DNA of 34,561 nucleotides, from NCBI GenBank assembly GCA_007693455.1, contig REDP01000187.1:1-34561 (forward strand), in the 5' to 3' direction. The translations under genes were made by a program, and so were the position numbers. Positions 16,152 to 26,100 of the stretch are shown here, piece after piece; position 1 is the stretch's first letter; the number at the start of each line of letters is the position of its first letter. The DNA is from Planctomycetota bacterium (GTDB lineage: Bacteria > Planctomycetota > UBA11346). Below the pieces are notes generated by a model. That model worked only from the letters and a program-made list of their open reading frames with translations, made no database searches and was not told where the DNA came from.

Positions 16152-17576
16152 ATGGATGTAATGGACGAGTCTCGGCAGGGTAAGGCACAGCACGAAATCT
16201 TTCGCCCTCCGCCTTGGTGGCGGCGTTTACCGATGGGCTTGGCGCCCTTGATGGTGCTTTTGGTGGCAGTCTTAAGTTATCTTATACTGCTGACTATGCC
16301 GCCAGAGCGGGTTGAAGCTGACGTGGTGATGTGGACCTTTTCTCCCGATCATCACAATAGTTATCAGCGGGCCCTGCCAGCATTTCAGGAGCGTCATCCA
16401 GATCGCCAAGTGGCCACCTTGTTGGTGCATGATAGTGCGATCAACCAGCGCTTGAGTTCGGCTTTTTGGGCTGGGGTAAATGTGCCAGACTTGGTTGAAG
16501 TGGAAATCAGCCAAGTTGGGACCTTCTTCCGTGGGCCAGTGGAGCAAATCGGCTTTATTGATCTGCGCTCGCGCCTTGAGGAAGCGGGCATGCTCGAACG
16601 CATCCCTGCCAATCGTTTGGCGCCCTATACGCATCAAGGCCGCATTTTTGGCATTCCCCATGATGTCCACCCGGTGATGTTTGCCTATCGTGCAGATCTA
16701 CTGGACCCTTTGCTCGAAGAAGCGGGCCTCACTATTGATGATTTAGATACCTGGGACGCCTATACTCAATTTGCTCGGGAATACGTACTGCCCACTGGCC
16801 GCTTTATGCTGCAGATGGAAGATGCCGCGGGCTATGGCTTTGAACCATATCTCTATCAGGCTGGAGGGGGGTATTTTAACGCCGATGGCGAAGTGACTAT
16901 CGATGCCGATGTCGTCGTTGAGACCTTGCTGTGGTGGTTGCCGCTGGTGGCAGGGCCCGATGCCATCTGTGTAAACTATGGTAGTTGGGGACTGCCTTTT
17001 TTCCGCGGCTTGGAGGAAGGTCAGTACCTCATGGTTATTGCTCCAGACTGGCGTACGGGATCCATAGAGCGCAATCTCCCACAGTTATCGGGGAAAATGA
17101 AGCTGATGCCGCTGCCTGCCTTTGCCCCAGGGGGTCGTCGTACGTCGAGCTGGGGTGGAACCATGCTGGGAATTACCCGGGCTACTCCCGATCCTGATTT
17201 TGCTTTTGAGCTCGCCATGCATCTTTATGCCGATGTGGACATGCTCGAAGAAACGTTTCGCACGACCAATATCCTCCCAGCCGATCGTCAGGCTTGGACT
17301 CGCCCTGCTTTTTCTGAGCCACGGGAATACTGGAGTGGTCAAGCCATCGGTAGCGAATATGCAGCATTGGCAGATGATCTCCCCATTCAAATAGGTCACC
17401 CCTACCTGGGTTTAGCGAAAGATAAACTCGGGGAGGTTGTGGTGTCGGCAGTTGCCCGCGCCCGCCGTCGAGGCATGGACGGCATGGAGGATTTCCTGCG
17501 TCAGCGCCTCGACGCGGCAGCAGACTATGTCCGTATTCAATTACGACGGGTGCCTGACTGGGAGGACCAGCCATGA
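16152..17576 (+). CDS. ABC sugar importer, extracellular solute-binding protein (family 1) with N-terminal anchor
   Basis: This protein has 474 residues. A basic, cytoplasm-facing N-terminus (about 1-28) precedes one hydrophobic helix (about 29-48). There is no lipobox cysteine, so it seems anchored by an uncleaved helix or cut after it. The rest matches family 1 binding proteins: VVMWTFSPDHHNSYQRALPAFQERHPD at the start of lobe 1, DLVEVEISQVGTFF, GRIFGIPHDVHPVMFAYRADLL, and SWGGTMLGITRATPDPDFAFELAMHLY in lobe 2. It should capture oligosaccharides for the permeases encoded next. Its stop overlaps the next start (ATGA). A second ATG at 16161 is possible. The substrate is unknown; nearby lyases and the GH28-like gene suggest uronate oligosaccharides. 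Confidence 0.9.
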   Translation: MDVMDESRQGKAQHEIFRPPPWWRRLPMGLAPLMVLLVAVLSYLILLTMPPERVEADVVMWTFSPDHHNSYQRALPAFQERHPDRQVATLLVHDSAINQRLSSAFWAGVNVPDLVEVEISQVGTFFRGPVEQIGFIDLRSRLEEAGMLERIPANRLAPYTHQGRIFGIPHDVHPVMFAYRADLLDPLLEEAGLTIDDLDTWDAYTQFAREYVLPTGRFMLQMEDAAGYGFEPYLYQAGGGYFNADGEVTIDADVVVETLLWWLPLVAGPDAICVNYGSWGLPFFRGLEEGQYLMVIAPDWRTGSIERNLPQLSGKMKLMPLPAFAPGGRRTSSWGGTMLGITRATPDPDFAFELAMHLYADVDMLEETFRTTNILPADRQAWTRPAFSEPREYWSGQAIGSEYAALADDLPIQIGHPYLGLAKDKLGEVVVSAVARARRRGMDGMEDFLRQRLDAAADYVRIQLRRVPDWEDQP

Positions 17577-18487
17577 TAACCAAGTCCGTGGGGCCGCGTT
17601 ACGCGCCGTATCTTTTCCTGCTTCCTTTCGCCATCGTTTTCCTCGTTTTTATTGCTTGGCCGCTTTTCCGTAGCCTGCTCATGTCGTTTACGATTACAGC
17701 AGGGCCTGGAGCATCGGTCTTTGTGGGGGCAGATAATTACCGATTCCTGCTTACCGATCCGGATTTTTGGCTGGCTACTCGCAATACTCTAACCTTTGCT
17801 TTTTTTACTATTGTACTGCAGATTCCCATTGCCTTAGGCCTTGCCCTGTTGCTGAACAGTAAAGGCATGTGGTTGCGTAATACTCTGCGTTTCGCCTTCT
17901 TCTCTCCACATCTCATGGGCTTGGTGTTTGCGGCCATTCTGTTTACCCTGCTCTTTGCCCCCTTATTTGGCTTGGTGAATATTGCTCTGCACAATGCCAC
18001 TTCGTTCTTAGGTGACCATGCTTGGAGTCTTGAGACGCGTTGGCTTGGCGAAGCGCGATGGGTCATGCCAGCACTGATCTTGGTAAACCTGTGGCTGTAT
18101 ATTGGCTACAGTATGATCTACTTTCTCGCCGCGTTGCAGTCAGTAGACCGAGAATTGTACGAAGCGGCGCGTGTTGATGGAGCTGGCCCTATTGCTCGTT
18201 TTTGGCATGTCACTCTGCCGGGAATTCGTCATGTCCTGATTTTCGTGGTTGTACTTTCCACCATTGGCAGCTTTCAGCTATTTGAGTTGCCATATTTACT
18301 GCTCAACAATAGCTCTGGTCCCGAAGCCGCTGGCTTAACCTTGGTGATGTACTTGTATCAGAATGGATTTGTCAGTGGAGATTTAGGCTATGCCTCAGCT
18401 ATCGGTTGGACCTTGGTTGTTCTGGTTCTGGCTATTACCCTGATCCAACTCTATCTCACTGGTAGTAAGAAGGGGGCTGAGTCATGA
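17573..18487 (+). CDS. ABC sugar importer permease, MalF/UgpA type
   Basis: This 304-residue protein has six predicted transmembrane helices, starting APYLFLLPFAIVFLVFIAWPLF. The permease EAA loop reads EAARVDGAGPIARFWHVTLPGI near residues 199-220 and would dock on the ATPase. FVGADNYRFLLTDPDFW is the usual periplasmic segment after helix 1. GGGAGG precedes the ATG. The start overlaps the binding-protein stop and the stop overlaps the next permease start (both ATGA), so translation is coupled along the operon. It belongs to the carbohydrate uptake 1 family; substrate specificity cannot be read. Confidence 0.95.
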   Translation: MITKSVGPRYAPYLFLLPFAIVFLVFIAWPLFRSLLMSFTITAGPGASVFVGADNYRFLLTDPDFWLATRNTLTFAFFTIVLQIPIALGLALLLNSKGMWLRNTLRFAFFSPHLMGLVFAAILFTLLFAPLFGLVNIALHNATSFLGDHAWSLETRWLGEARWVMPALILVNLWLYIGYSMIYFLAALQSVDRELYEAARVDGAGPIARFWHVTLPGIRHVLIFVVVLSTIGSFQLFELPYLLLNNSSGPEAAGLTLVMYLYQNGFVSGDLGYASAIGWTLVVLVLAITLIQLYLTGSKKGAES

Positions 18488-19302
18488 ACAAAGTATCGTT
18501 GATGATTTTATGGCTTACCTTGGTGGCGATTGCCCTCATTTTCCTGGCTCCCTTACTGTACTTGCTGGCTGCTTCGGTGAAGCAGACTGAAGACTTTCAT
18601 AGCTACGCTTTCTTTCCACCCATAGATCGCATCACTTTGGCTAATTTCGCCAGTTTATTTGGACAGATGGACTTTTTGCGCTTTTTGTTAAACAGTTTCT
18701 TTGTCACCTGTGCCACGGTGGTATTGCAGTTATTTATGGCAACCTTGGCTGGCTATGCTTTGGCATGCTACCACTTTCGTGGGCAAAAAATCATCATTAT
18801 CGCCATGCTGGTATCGATGATGATTCCCGCTCCAGTGCTGTTGGCTCCCCTGTATGAACTGCTCTTCCATATGCGTCTCATCGACACCCACATGGGACTC
18901 ATTGTGCCAGGATTGGTAAATGTCTTAGGGATCTTTCTCTTCCGCCAGTCGATGATGGGTATCCCTCGAGATTTAATTCAGGCCGCGCGCGTAGACGGTG
19001 CCTCGGAATTCGGAATTTATTGGCATGTGGCATTACCAGTGGTGCGGCCGATGATTGGGGCATTTACCTTGATCGCATTTATGGGTACATGGAATTCCTT
19101 TCTTTGGCCGCAGGTTGTGCTTCAGTCAACGGACCTCTTTACTCTGCCTATCGCTTTGAATCAGTTGGTAGGGCTCTATCACGATGACTACGGTGCTCTC
19201 ATGGCGGGGACCCTGTTGGCTGTTTTACCAGTTATTGCCTTGTTCTTTATGCTCCAGCGTGAATTTATTAGTGGCCTCACCGAAGGTGCGGTTAAGGGGT
19301 AA
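18484..19302 (+). CDS. ABC sugar importer permease, MalG/UgpE type
   Basis: This 272-residue protein has six predicted transmembrane helices. It opens with LVAIALIFLAPLLYLLAASVKQTEDF, typical of the second permease of carbohydrate importers. The EAA loop reads QAARVDGASEFGIYWHVALPVVRP near residues 164-187. GTWNSFLWPQVVL and DYGALMAGTLLAVLPVIALFFMLQREFISGLTEGAVKG form the conserved C-terminal part. A G-rich GGGGG ribosome site precedes the start. It pairs with the upstream MalF-type subunit to form the channel. The ATPase gene starts 4 bases after its stop. Confidence 0.95.
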   Translation: MNKVSLMILWLTLVAIALIFLAPLLYLLAASVKQTEDFHSYAFFPPIDRITLANFASLFGQMDFLRFLLNSFFVTCATVVLQLFMATLAGYALACYHFRGQKIIIIAMLVSMMIPAPVLLAPLYELLFHMRLIDTHMGLIVPGLVNVLGIFLFRQSMMGIPRDLIQAARVDGASEFGIYWHVALPVVRPMIGAFTLIAFMGTWNSFLWPQVVLQSTDLFTLPIALNQLVGLYHDDYGALMAGTLLAVLPVIALFFMLQREFISGLTEGAVKG

Positions 19303-19306
19303 TTGT

Positions 19307-20470
19307 ATGGCTTCCATATCTCTCAAGCAATTATGCAAGAATTATGATGGCAATGACCTTGCCGTTGATCACTTATCTCTTGATATAAAGGATGGGGAGT
19401 TTCTTGTTCTGGTGGGCCCTTCTGGATGTGGTAAATCCACAGCTTTGCGCATGGTCGCTGGGTTAGAAGACATCAGTGGTGGTGACCTTTTTATTGCCGA
19501 CAAACGGGTTAATGACCTTACCCCTCGTCAGCGCAATATTGCCATGGTGTTCCAGAGTTACGCCCTGTACCCGAGTAAGACGGTCTATGATAACATAGCC
19601 TTCCCTTTACGTATGCAGGGCGGTATAAGTAAGGCTGATATGCATCAGCGGGTGATGGCGGTGGTGGAGTCCTTGGAGCTTGGTGAATATCTTGGTCGCC
19701 TTCCCAAGGCCATGTCGGGTGGTCAGCGTCAGCGCGTGGCCATGGCTCGGGCCTTGGTGCGTGAGCCCGTGGCATTTCTTATGGATGAACCCTTATCGAA
19801 CCTTGATGCCAAATTACGGGTGCAGATGCGCAGCGAAATTCTCGAATTACAGCGCCGTACCCGCACCACTACCCTCTACGTTACCCACGACCAAGTAGAG
19901 GCCATGACCATGGGCGATCGAGTGGCGGTGCTTGATTACGGAGTGCTTCAGCAGGTAGCGCCACCCCAAGAGTTGTATCGGTATCCTGCAAATATCTTCG
20001 TTGCCACTTTTATCGGTTCACCCTCGATGACCCTATGGCAACCAACATGGCAACCGCATGAAGGCGATCTTGGCCTGCACCTTGTTGATCGCTTTGTGTC
20101 TATTCCCCGGGAGGTTTGCCAGCGCTGGGGTGGAGCCGAGGCCATGGCTCAGGCGGCACAGGTGGGCTTGCGACCTGAGCACTGGCGTCGCGCAAACACC
20201 CAAGATGGCTTGTCGGTGGAGGTGCTGAGTGTTGAGCATCTTGGCCATGAACAGCTCATTAGCTTTGCCTTGCCCCCGTCCGTAAATGCTGCTGACAACG
20301 CCAAGAGCGCACGCGGTCAAGCACGTCTGGATTCACAAATTCTTCATCACGTGGGCGAGCATGTGATGCTTCAGCCCGATCTCTCTCAACTCCATTGCTT
20401 TGATGTCCAAGGTAAGCGGTGTCCCGATGCCGAATGCACAACTGCCACCCCAGAGACGGTAGAGTCATGA
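19307..20470 (+). CDS. ABC sugar importer ATPase, MalK/UgpC/MsmX type
   Basis: An upstream start at 19184 is possible only in overlap with the permease. The ATG at 19307 has an AGGGG ribosome site and begins the normal family start (MASISLKQLCKNYDG), giving 387 residues. Walker A is GPSGCGKST (37-45), the Q-loop is FQSYALYPSKTVYDN (Gln83), the signature is MSGGQRQRVAMARA (136-149), Walker B is FLMDEPLSNLD (Asp160, Glu161) and the switch His194 is in YVTHDQ. Residues from about 235 form the C-terminal regulatory OB-type domain, including VGLRPEHW. It drives transport by the two permeases. Its stop overlaps the next start (ATGA). Confidence 0.96.
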   Translation: MASISLKQLCKNYDGNDLAVDHLSLDIKDGEFLVLVGPSGCGKSTALRMVAGLEDISGGDLFIADKRVNDLTPRQRNIAMVFQSYALYPSKTVYDNIAFPLRMQGGISKADMHQRVMAVVESLELGEYLGRLPKAMSGGQRQRVAMARALVREPVAFLMDEPLSNLDAKLRVQMRSEILELQRRTRTTTLYVTHDQVEAMTMGDRVAVLDYGVLQQVAPPQELYRYPANIFVATFIGSPSMTLWQPTWQPHEGDLGLHLVDRFVSIPREVCQRWGGAEAMAQAAQVGLRPEHWRRANTQDGLSVEVLSVEHLGHEQLISFALPPSVNAADNAKSARGQARLDSQILHHVGEHVMLQPDLSQLHCFDVQGKRCPDAECTTATPETVES

Positions 20471-21984
20471 GGATAAATCCCTGTCTCTCAATGACCGTCA
20501 TTATCCTGTGTGCAGGATCTCCAGGCATCTTGGCAGATGAGGGGCATGAGCTTTTTCATATTCGTTACACCAATGGCGATGCAGCTGACACCCACCCTGA
20601 TGTAATACCCTTATCCAGCAACCTCCCCAGCACCGGCGTGCGCGAACTTCCCCATCGCCAAACTACCGCATTGGTGCGTGATCTCACGGTGCAGCCCGAA
20701 GATGCCGATGGTGGTCTCAATATTGCTGCCAATGAAGTGGGCCAAGGGCTTAAGCGCACTTTTGCCCAAGGCGTGCCGGTGGATTGGGCTGAGCAGGCCC
20801 TGGTAATGCGCCTGCGGGTGTTTAGTGACGCGGCTTTGGCTGGTACCAATAGCATCGCCGTGCGTCTATGGGCACAAAATGGTTTTGGCCCCAATCAGCA
20901 CCATGAACGCATGGAATTATCGGCGCATTTTAATGCCAATCCCCGTGGCGCTCGCCAAGTCTATCCCAATGCCTACCGGGTGCGTGATGGTTGGGAAACC
21001 TGGGCCATGCCCGAGGGTACCAATAGTCGCCGCGCTGGTATCTATTATCGCCTGGGGGCCGAGGGTCGACGGGATGAAATTCGCGGCGGCAATGCGGTGC
21101 CGCGCGGCCATTATTGGACCTGGGAGGGGTTAGATTGGCCCAAGGGTTGGGCATCTCCTTTGGGAGGTGGGTTGTATAATCCTGAGGATCTGCCTGCCGC
21201 CTTAGAAGGCTCTTACACCCTTACCGCGATATTCCGCCGCGATGCCGAGGCCGTGAGTGACCTTCCCTTTGCCTTTGCCACCGCCGTTGATGTGCAGGTC
21301 CCTGGTGGCGATGGTCGAGTGCACCTGGATACGCCCATGCCCGAGCGCATTCAAGAAGTGCGCTTGATCCTGCGTAGCGAAATTCCCAATCCCGAACACG
21401 GCTGGCCCGCCCAAATTACCCTGCCCGAGGGACAATCGCCGCAATTGGGGGTAGAGCAGGCCAGCGTACGCCTGCTTCCCCGCGCCGATGCGAATATGGA
21501 CGGCTTGGTGGATGGCCGCGACTGGCAGCTCTTACGCGAACATTTTGGCCGTGAGGATGATGCCCTGCATTATCACGGCGATGCCATTGGCGATGGCCGA
21601 GTCAATCTTGATGACGCCTTTCTTATGGCCCGCCAATGGAGCAATGCCGATACCTGGAACGACCCCGACCCCAGTCAGTGGTGGGCCGAGATTGACGCCG
21701 CTGGTCACCTCCGTCTACACCTGCCCGCGGGTTCCCAAGTCCTGGCCTGGCAGCTTGTGGATGCCCCGGATGACTGGCAGCCGCCCCAGCTGTTGGGCGA
21801 CGGCGCAGCCCGTGGTGCGGCAGGCGAAGCAAATCTCGTGGAGCCCTTGCGCATCGTTGAAGCCACTAGCCTCAACCTGGGTGTGATGCCAGAGTCGGTA
21901 GAGCGCTTACGTCTGCGCCTACAGACCCACCGCGGCCAGTCAGCGCTGACCCTGCTGTCTACCCGGCAGGGAGCGCCAGAGTAA
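20467..21984 (+). CDS. Secreted protein with dockerin-like double EF-hand, coupled to the importer operon
   Basis: The ATG at 20467 overlaps the ATPase stop and gives a signal peptide (INPCLSMTVIILCAGSPGILA); the product has 505 residues. Residues about 25-335 are a beta-rich domain of no known family (WTWEGLDWPKGW and RAGIYYRLGAEGR are recognisable only as local motifs). Residues about 341-391 are a type I dockerin-like module: DANMDGLVDGRDWQLLREHF, then DAIGDGRVNLDDAFLMARQW, two calcium loops each followed by a helix. A C-terminal beta domain follows. Dockerin-like modules in PVC bacteria usually occur without a cellulosome and may anchor proteins to each other or to the surface. Membership in the operon suggests a role in binding or processing the imported glycan; activity is unknown. 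Confidence 0.85.
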   Translation: MRINPCLSMTVIILCAGSPGILADEGHELFHIRYTNGDAADTHPDVIPLSSNLPSTGVRELPHRQTTALVRDLTVQPEDADGGLNIAANEVGQGLKRTFAQGVPVDWAEQALVMRLRVFSDAALAGTNSIAVRLWAQNGFGPNQHHERMELSAHFNANPRGARQVYPNAYRVRDGWETWAMPEGTNSRRAGIYYRLGAEGRRDEIRGGNAVPRGHYWTWEGLDWPKGWASPLGGGLYNPEDLPAALEGSYTLTAIFRRDAEAVSDLPFAFATAVDVQVPGGDGRVHLDTPMPERIQEVRLILRSEIPNPEHGWPAQITLPEGQSPQLGVEQASVRLLPRADANMDGLVDGRDWQLLREHFGREDDALHYHGDAIGDGRVNLDDAFLMARQWSNADTWNDPDPSQWWAEIDAAGHLRLHLPAGSQVLAWQLVDAPDDWQPPQLLGDGAARGAAGEANLVEPLRIVEATSLNLGVMPESVERLRLRLQTHRGQSALTLLSTRQGAPE

Positions 21985-22018
21985 TCCTTGTCAGAAAGAC
22001 CCAAAGAATTGGCTACCT

Positions 22019-23104
22019 TTAGGGTTCAAAGATTGCCGTAGGGCGTCCCATCCACAGTTCGCCAGGCTCAGGCCATCCAGCGGCATCGGCGGTACGAAAT
22101 ATGGTTACGCCATCTGGGAAATGATCGCTTCCAGAGACTTTTGGGGCATCGCCAAGGAATAAGATGCCTTGGAGGTTTTCACAGCCATCGAAAGTGTTTC
22201 CGCCGCTGAAGGCTTTGAAGTTTTCAGGAATAATAATTTGGACCAAGCTAGTGCAGTTTCGGAACGCTGATTGACTCATGCGTTCAAGGTTGCGAGGTAG
22301 GATAACTTCCTCTAAATTGGTGCAGTCGCGAAAACTATGTTGTGGTAGCTGCGTGATGCCATCTGGGATGACCATGCGTTGCAGGTTGGTGCAACCCATG
22401 AAATGTCGGCCTGCACGCACAAGCGAGTCAAGATTTTCTGGCAGTACTAATTCGGTGAGTTTCTCACAGCCACGAAAGGCTTGTTTGCCAATCCAAGTAA
22501 CACTATCGGGTATATGAATGGCTTCAATGTTATCATTAAAACGAAAGGCTTCATCACGAATGCGTTCCACACCATCGGGTATGGTATAACTTCCACCACG
22601 GCCTTGGGGGAAATGCCGAAGTTCTTTCATGTCTCGGGTGAACCACACCCCATCTATACTGCGGAATTCGGGGTTGTCCTCATGGATGTGGAAGTTCATA
22701 ATGCCACGATTGCGGCCAAATGCAGGCCGTGTAATGCTGGTCAAACTGGCTGGAATATAAACATCCGTCATCGAGTGATTGTCGCGGAATGCCTCTCTGC
22801 CGACAGAGGTAATGCCTTCAGGGAATGTAACGCTGGTGATCATGCGATCATGACCGCGTTGGCTGTGCCCCATAAAGGCCCGGCGGCCTACGCTGGTCAC
22901 AGGGAAACTATCAATTTCACTGGGGAGAACGATGGCACCACCTGGGCCCTTATATCCCGTTATGGTGATAGTGTTATTTTCTATCTCGTAAACAAAGCCA
23001 TTATATTCATTTGCTAGCAATGTTGGGAATAATCCCAAGAGTAGCATGAGTGGTGTGTAAAAAAGAGCCTGAGTAGCGTAGCCAAGGCCAGTATTGTTGC
23101 GCAT
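22019..23104 (-). CDS. Secreted BspA/TpLRR-type leucine-rich repeat protein
   Basis: The frame opens at 23170, but the ATG at 23104 has a strong AGAGGA ribosome site and starts a signal peptide (TPLMLLLGLFPTLLANE). The product has 361 residues. From about residue 60 it is built of LRR_5 repeats of about 23 residues: ITSVTFPEGITSVGREAFRDN, IEAIHIPDSVTWIGKQAFRGC, LEEVILPRNLERMSQSAFRNC and LVQIIIPENFKAF are clear units. Such repeats form a curved surface that binds other proteins or glycans. No enzyme domain or anchor is visible. It lies 62 bases downstream of the 1035-residue lyase gene and may share its transcript. Its role is likely adhesion or substrate binding (inference). Confidence 0.9.
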   Translation of the reverse strand: MRNNTGLGYATQALFYTPLMLLLGLFPTLLANEYNGFVYEIENNTITITGYKGPGGAIVLPSEIDSFPVTSVGRRAFMGHSQRGHDRMITSVTFPEGITSVGREAFRDNHSMTDVYIPASLTSITRPAFGRNRGIMNFHIHEDNPEFRSIDGVWFTRDMKELRHFPQGRGGSYTIPDGVERIRDEAFRFNDNIEAIHIPDSVTWIGKQAFRGCEKLTELVLPENLDSLVRAGRHFMGCTNLQRMVIPDGITQLPQHSFRDCTNLEEVILPRNLERMSQSAFRNCTSLVQIIIPENFKAFSGGNTFDGCENLQGILFLGDAPKVSGSDHFPDGVTIFRTADAAGWPEPGELWMGRPTAIFEP

Positions 23105-23166
23105 AATGTTTTCCTCTGGGTAAGGTGATATATATAGTAGGCTGGCTTGACAGCGGAGAGGAGTCA

Positions 23167-26100
23167 TCACTTGCCAAGTGGAGGTGTAGGAATGGCGTCC
23201 TCTCGATCAGCGAAATCTAGAGCTCCATCCACAAGATAGTAGGTGGCATTGCCGACTTGAATGCGGGTAGTATTACCATCTTGCTTGCTGGTGATGCTGG
23301 GGGAGTCACCGTTTTGTAAGGTGAGGACCACAAGAAATTCGTTACTGCCTTCAGCAAAGGCAAGGGTGCGGGTGCGAGTTTGGGCTCCGCGCGTAATGCG
23401 TCGAATGGTTTCGAAGCCACCAATGCTGATATTAAGTTCATCACTATTAAGGAAATGAGCCTGGAGCTGGGATTGATCACGAGTGATGGTAAAGCCAGCA
23501 TCACTTATGCTGACACCTTCAGGGGCATCAACTTCTATGCGCTCCTCGTCAGTGCGACCACCTTCAGGGCGGTCTTCTGTGCGGCGATTATCCGTCTCTA
23601 TGTGTAATGGCCAGGACCACAGAGGATTTTCAACGCCGTCTAAGCGATCATAGATAATCATAACCAAAGGTGCGCCAGCTTCGCCGCTATAGTCGGCCAG
23701 TATGGATCTCTGAGCACTCACATCGCTCGCTTCATCGGCAAATGCATCGGGGTAGAGGGTTCCGCTGCGATCGCGTAAGTCTTTAAGATCTCCCGCATCA
23801 TCTCTTGCGCGGATGCGATAGACTTGGCTCAGGTCCATGTGGATGGTTCCTGAACCGTCGGCGTAGGTCTGCGAGCTGAGAATCTTCCCTAGACCACTGG
23901 TATTCTGTGCGGGATTGAGCGTTTGCACCACTGGTTGCTCATGCCGAGACCCCACATTGTGTTGGTTGACTCTGATGGGCATGGTCCATTTTTCGCCGAG
24001 ACCACGCAGGGCAAAGGCGCCAGAGGTTCCACTTCCAGCACGGTTATGGTACTGTTGAGCAGTGAGTTGAAGGACGATGTCTTGATCTGGGCCGTGCCAT
24101 CCATTGCGCAGAATCATAGTGCCAGCAACAGGGTCCATCCAAGTAGCAGGAAGGCTTTGGGATGGGTTGCGTGCTTCCATATCAAGCGGTTTGTTCAGGA
24201 AGGCGTACACAGGAATGCTATTGTAGCTGGCACCTGGATGACCTGCTTGAACTAATCGCTCTGCCTGTGGCAATGAGGGAACCTCAAGCGGATCATCAAT
24301 CTGCTGCCAAAACCACAGGGCAAGCGGTTGAAATGTCGGGTCGATGGTGGGGAAATGGGTGGCAAGCAGGATTCCGCGATTGTCTCGCTGGTCATTGAAG
24401 GCAAGGGTACGGAAATCGGCGCGTCCCCAGAAGTCTTGGTGCATCTCCTCTCCATTATCGGCCAAAGAGTAGCCCATAAGTTTCTTGGGTAGCCAGAAGG
24501 ACATGCCATTTTCAGGGGCCAAGGGTTTACCTGTGACCGTACGGAAAATGCTGGACATAATTGCTGGGCCCTCAAGAGCGAGGGTGTTTGAGGATCCAAG
24601 GTGGGATCCTGCAGTCGCAAAGGTGGTCTCTTCAAACTGACGGAACCAGGTGATGCCGTCGCGCAAAAGGGAACTTATTTCAGGATCAATTCCATCAAGA
24701 AATACCCAATCGGCCTTGCGCTGATTGTAAAAGAGCATGTCGCGCTCGTAGGCAGCATAGGCAGTGGCCTGCATTTCACGCACTTCTTCTTCGTCTACTG
24801 GGCGCAAGTGTGGTCGCACGAATACGCCTGCCCAAGGGTTGGGCCGGCCAATGGGCACGGCAAAGGTGAGACTATAGGTGCCGGCATCAAGCTGAAGAAT
24901 CTCAGAATTGCCGACGCGTTGACCATTGATGTAGGCAATGGCAGCACCATGACCACTCTGGTAATGAAAGGTACCATCATTGTCGATCTGCAAGCGGGTG
25001 GCAAAGACATTCCAGGAGTCAAAAGTGGTGCCCGAGGCACGGTTGACACAGATGGCATGGTTATTGTCGGTGTACCTGTTGCGCTGAATTGCGTCAGTTT
25101 CACCCTCGCGCTCGATGATGGTCCAATCGTCTTGTTCGATCCCCATTGCATCAAGGCTACCATTATTATCCCGCCATGCGCCAAATTGTTGACCACTCAA
25201 GGGACCTGAATACGCGACCTTCTTGGGGAGTATCTCGGGTTCAAACGCTACACGTGGGGTTTCAATGTTCCATTCATTGCTCATTTCTGAAATGCGGCGT
25301 AATTGCGGGGCCTGCGGTTCTTGTGGTGCAGGTCCTGTAACATCGGCTAGGGCGAGCATGCCAATAAGGCCCGAGTAGATCATAGAGGAAGTAAAAGCAT
25401 CCTCGGGGTGCCACTGAGCGTGTTGTGTCCAGGCCCCGCGTTCCCGATACATACGGCGCGCTATCGAGCGAATGTAGCCCTGGACTTCCTGCTGAAAACT
25501 TTCGGGCCAGGCATGATAACATAAGTCGTAGGTAATAGCGACTTGTTCTAAGCGATAGCCCCAAAAACGATGGCCGATATTTTTGTCCCCGCCATCATTA
25601 TCAGCCATGTGTGCCTCTACCGCCGAGCGAGCTCTTTCGGCATAGCTAGGATCTTCTTTAAGGAGGTATAGCATGCCAAGGCCGATGGCGGATTCAGGGA
25701 AACGTTCAAGAGCTCTTTGCCCAAATTCGGTGTGCATTTTTTCACGTAGAGCTGGCAGGTCATCTTTGCGAACAATGAGTCGCGGGTGTTCGCCGCGTTT
25801 GGCTGGGGTGTATTGCGGCAAGGGCTCTGTGGCTGGAGCGAATACGCCGGTGACGGTTCCTGAGACTTCCTCGCCCAAAGATATTCCACTATAACTGCCA
25901 CGGTACTGATAGCCGTCATCGCTTTCCCATTCAATCGTGATATCGGCTTCGCCGCCCGGTACCCAGGCATCACCAGCGATGCGGGCTTGAATCAAGAGTT
26001 GATTCAGGTTACTGCCGTCTTCCTGGGATATGACTGCATAATGATTACCTTGATTGTAGGAGGGGGCCCGTCCTCCTCCCATAAACCAGTGGTCGTCAAT

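Noticed and set aside
19184-19306. Extended N-terminus for the ABC ATPase
   Set aside because: It would overlap the permease by over 100 bases; the ATG at 19307 has a good ribosome site and the normal family start.
21999-22025. Bidirectional terminator between the dockerin protein and the LRR protein
   Set aside because: The stem ACCCAAAG/CTTTAGGGT needs a bulge, there is no T-run, and it overlaps the LRR stop codon.
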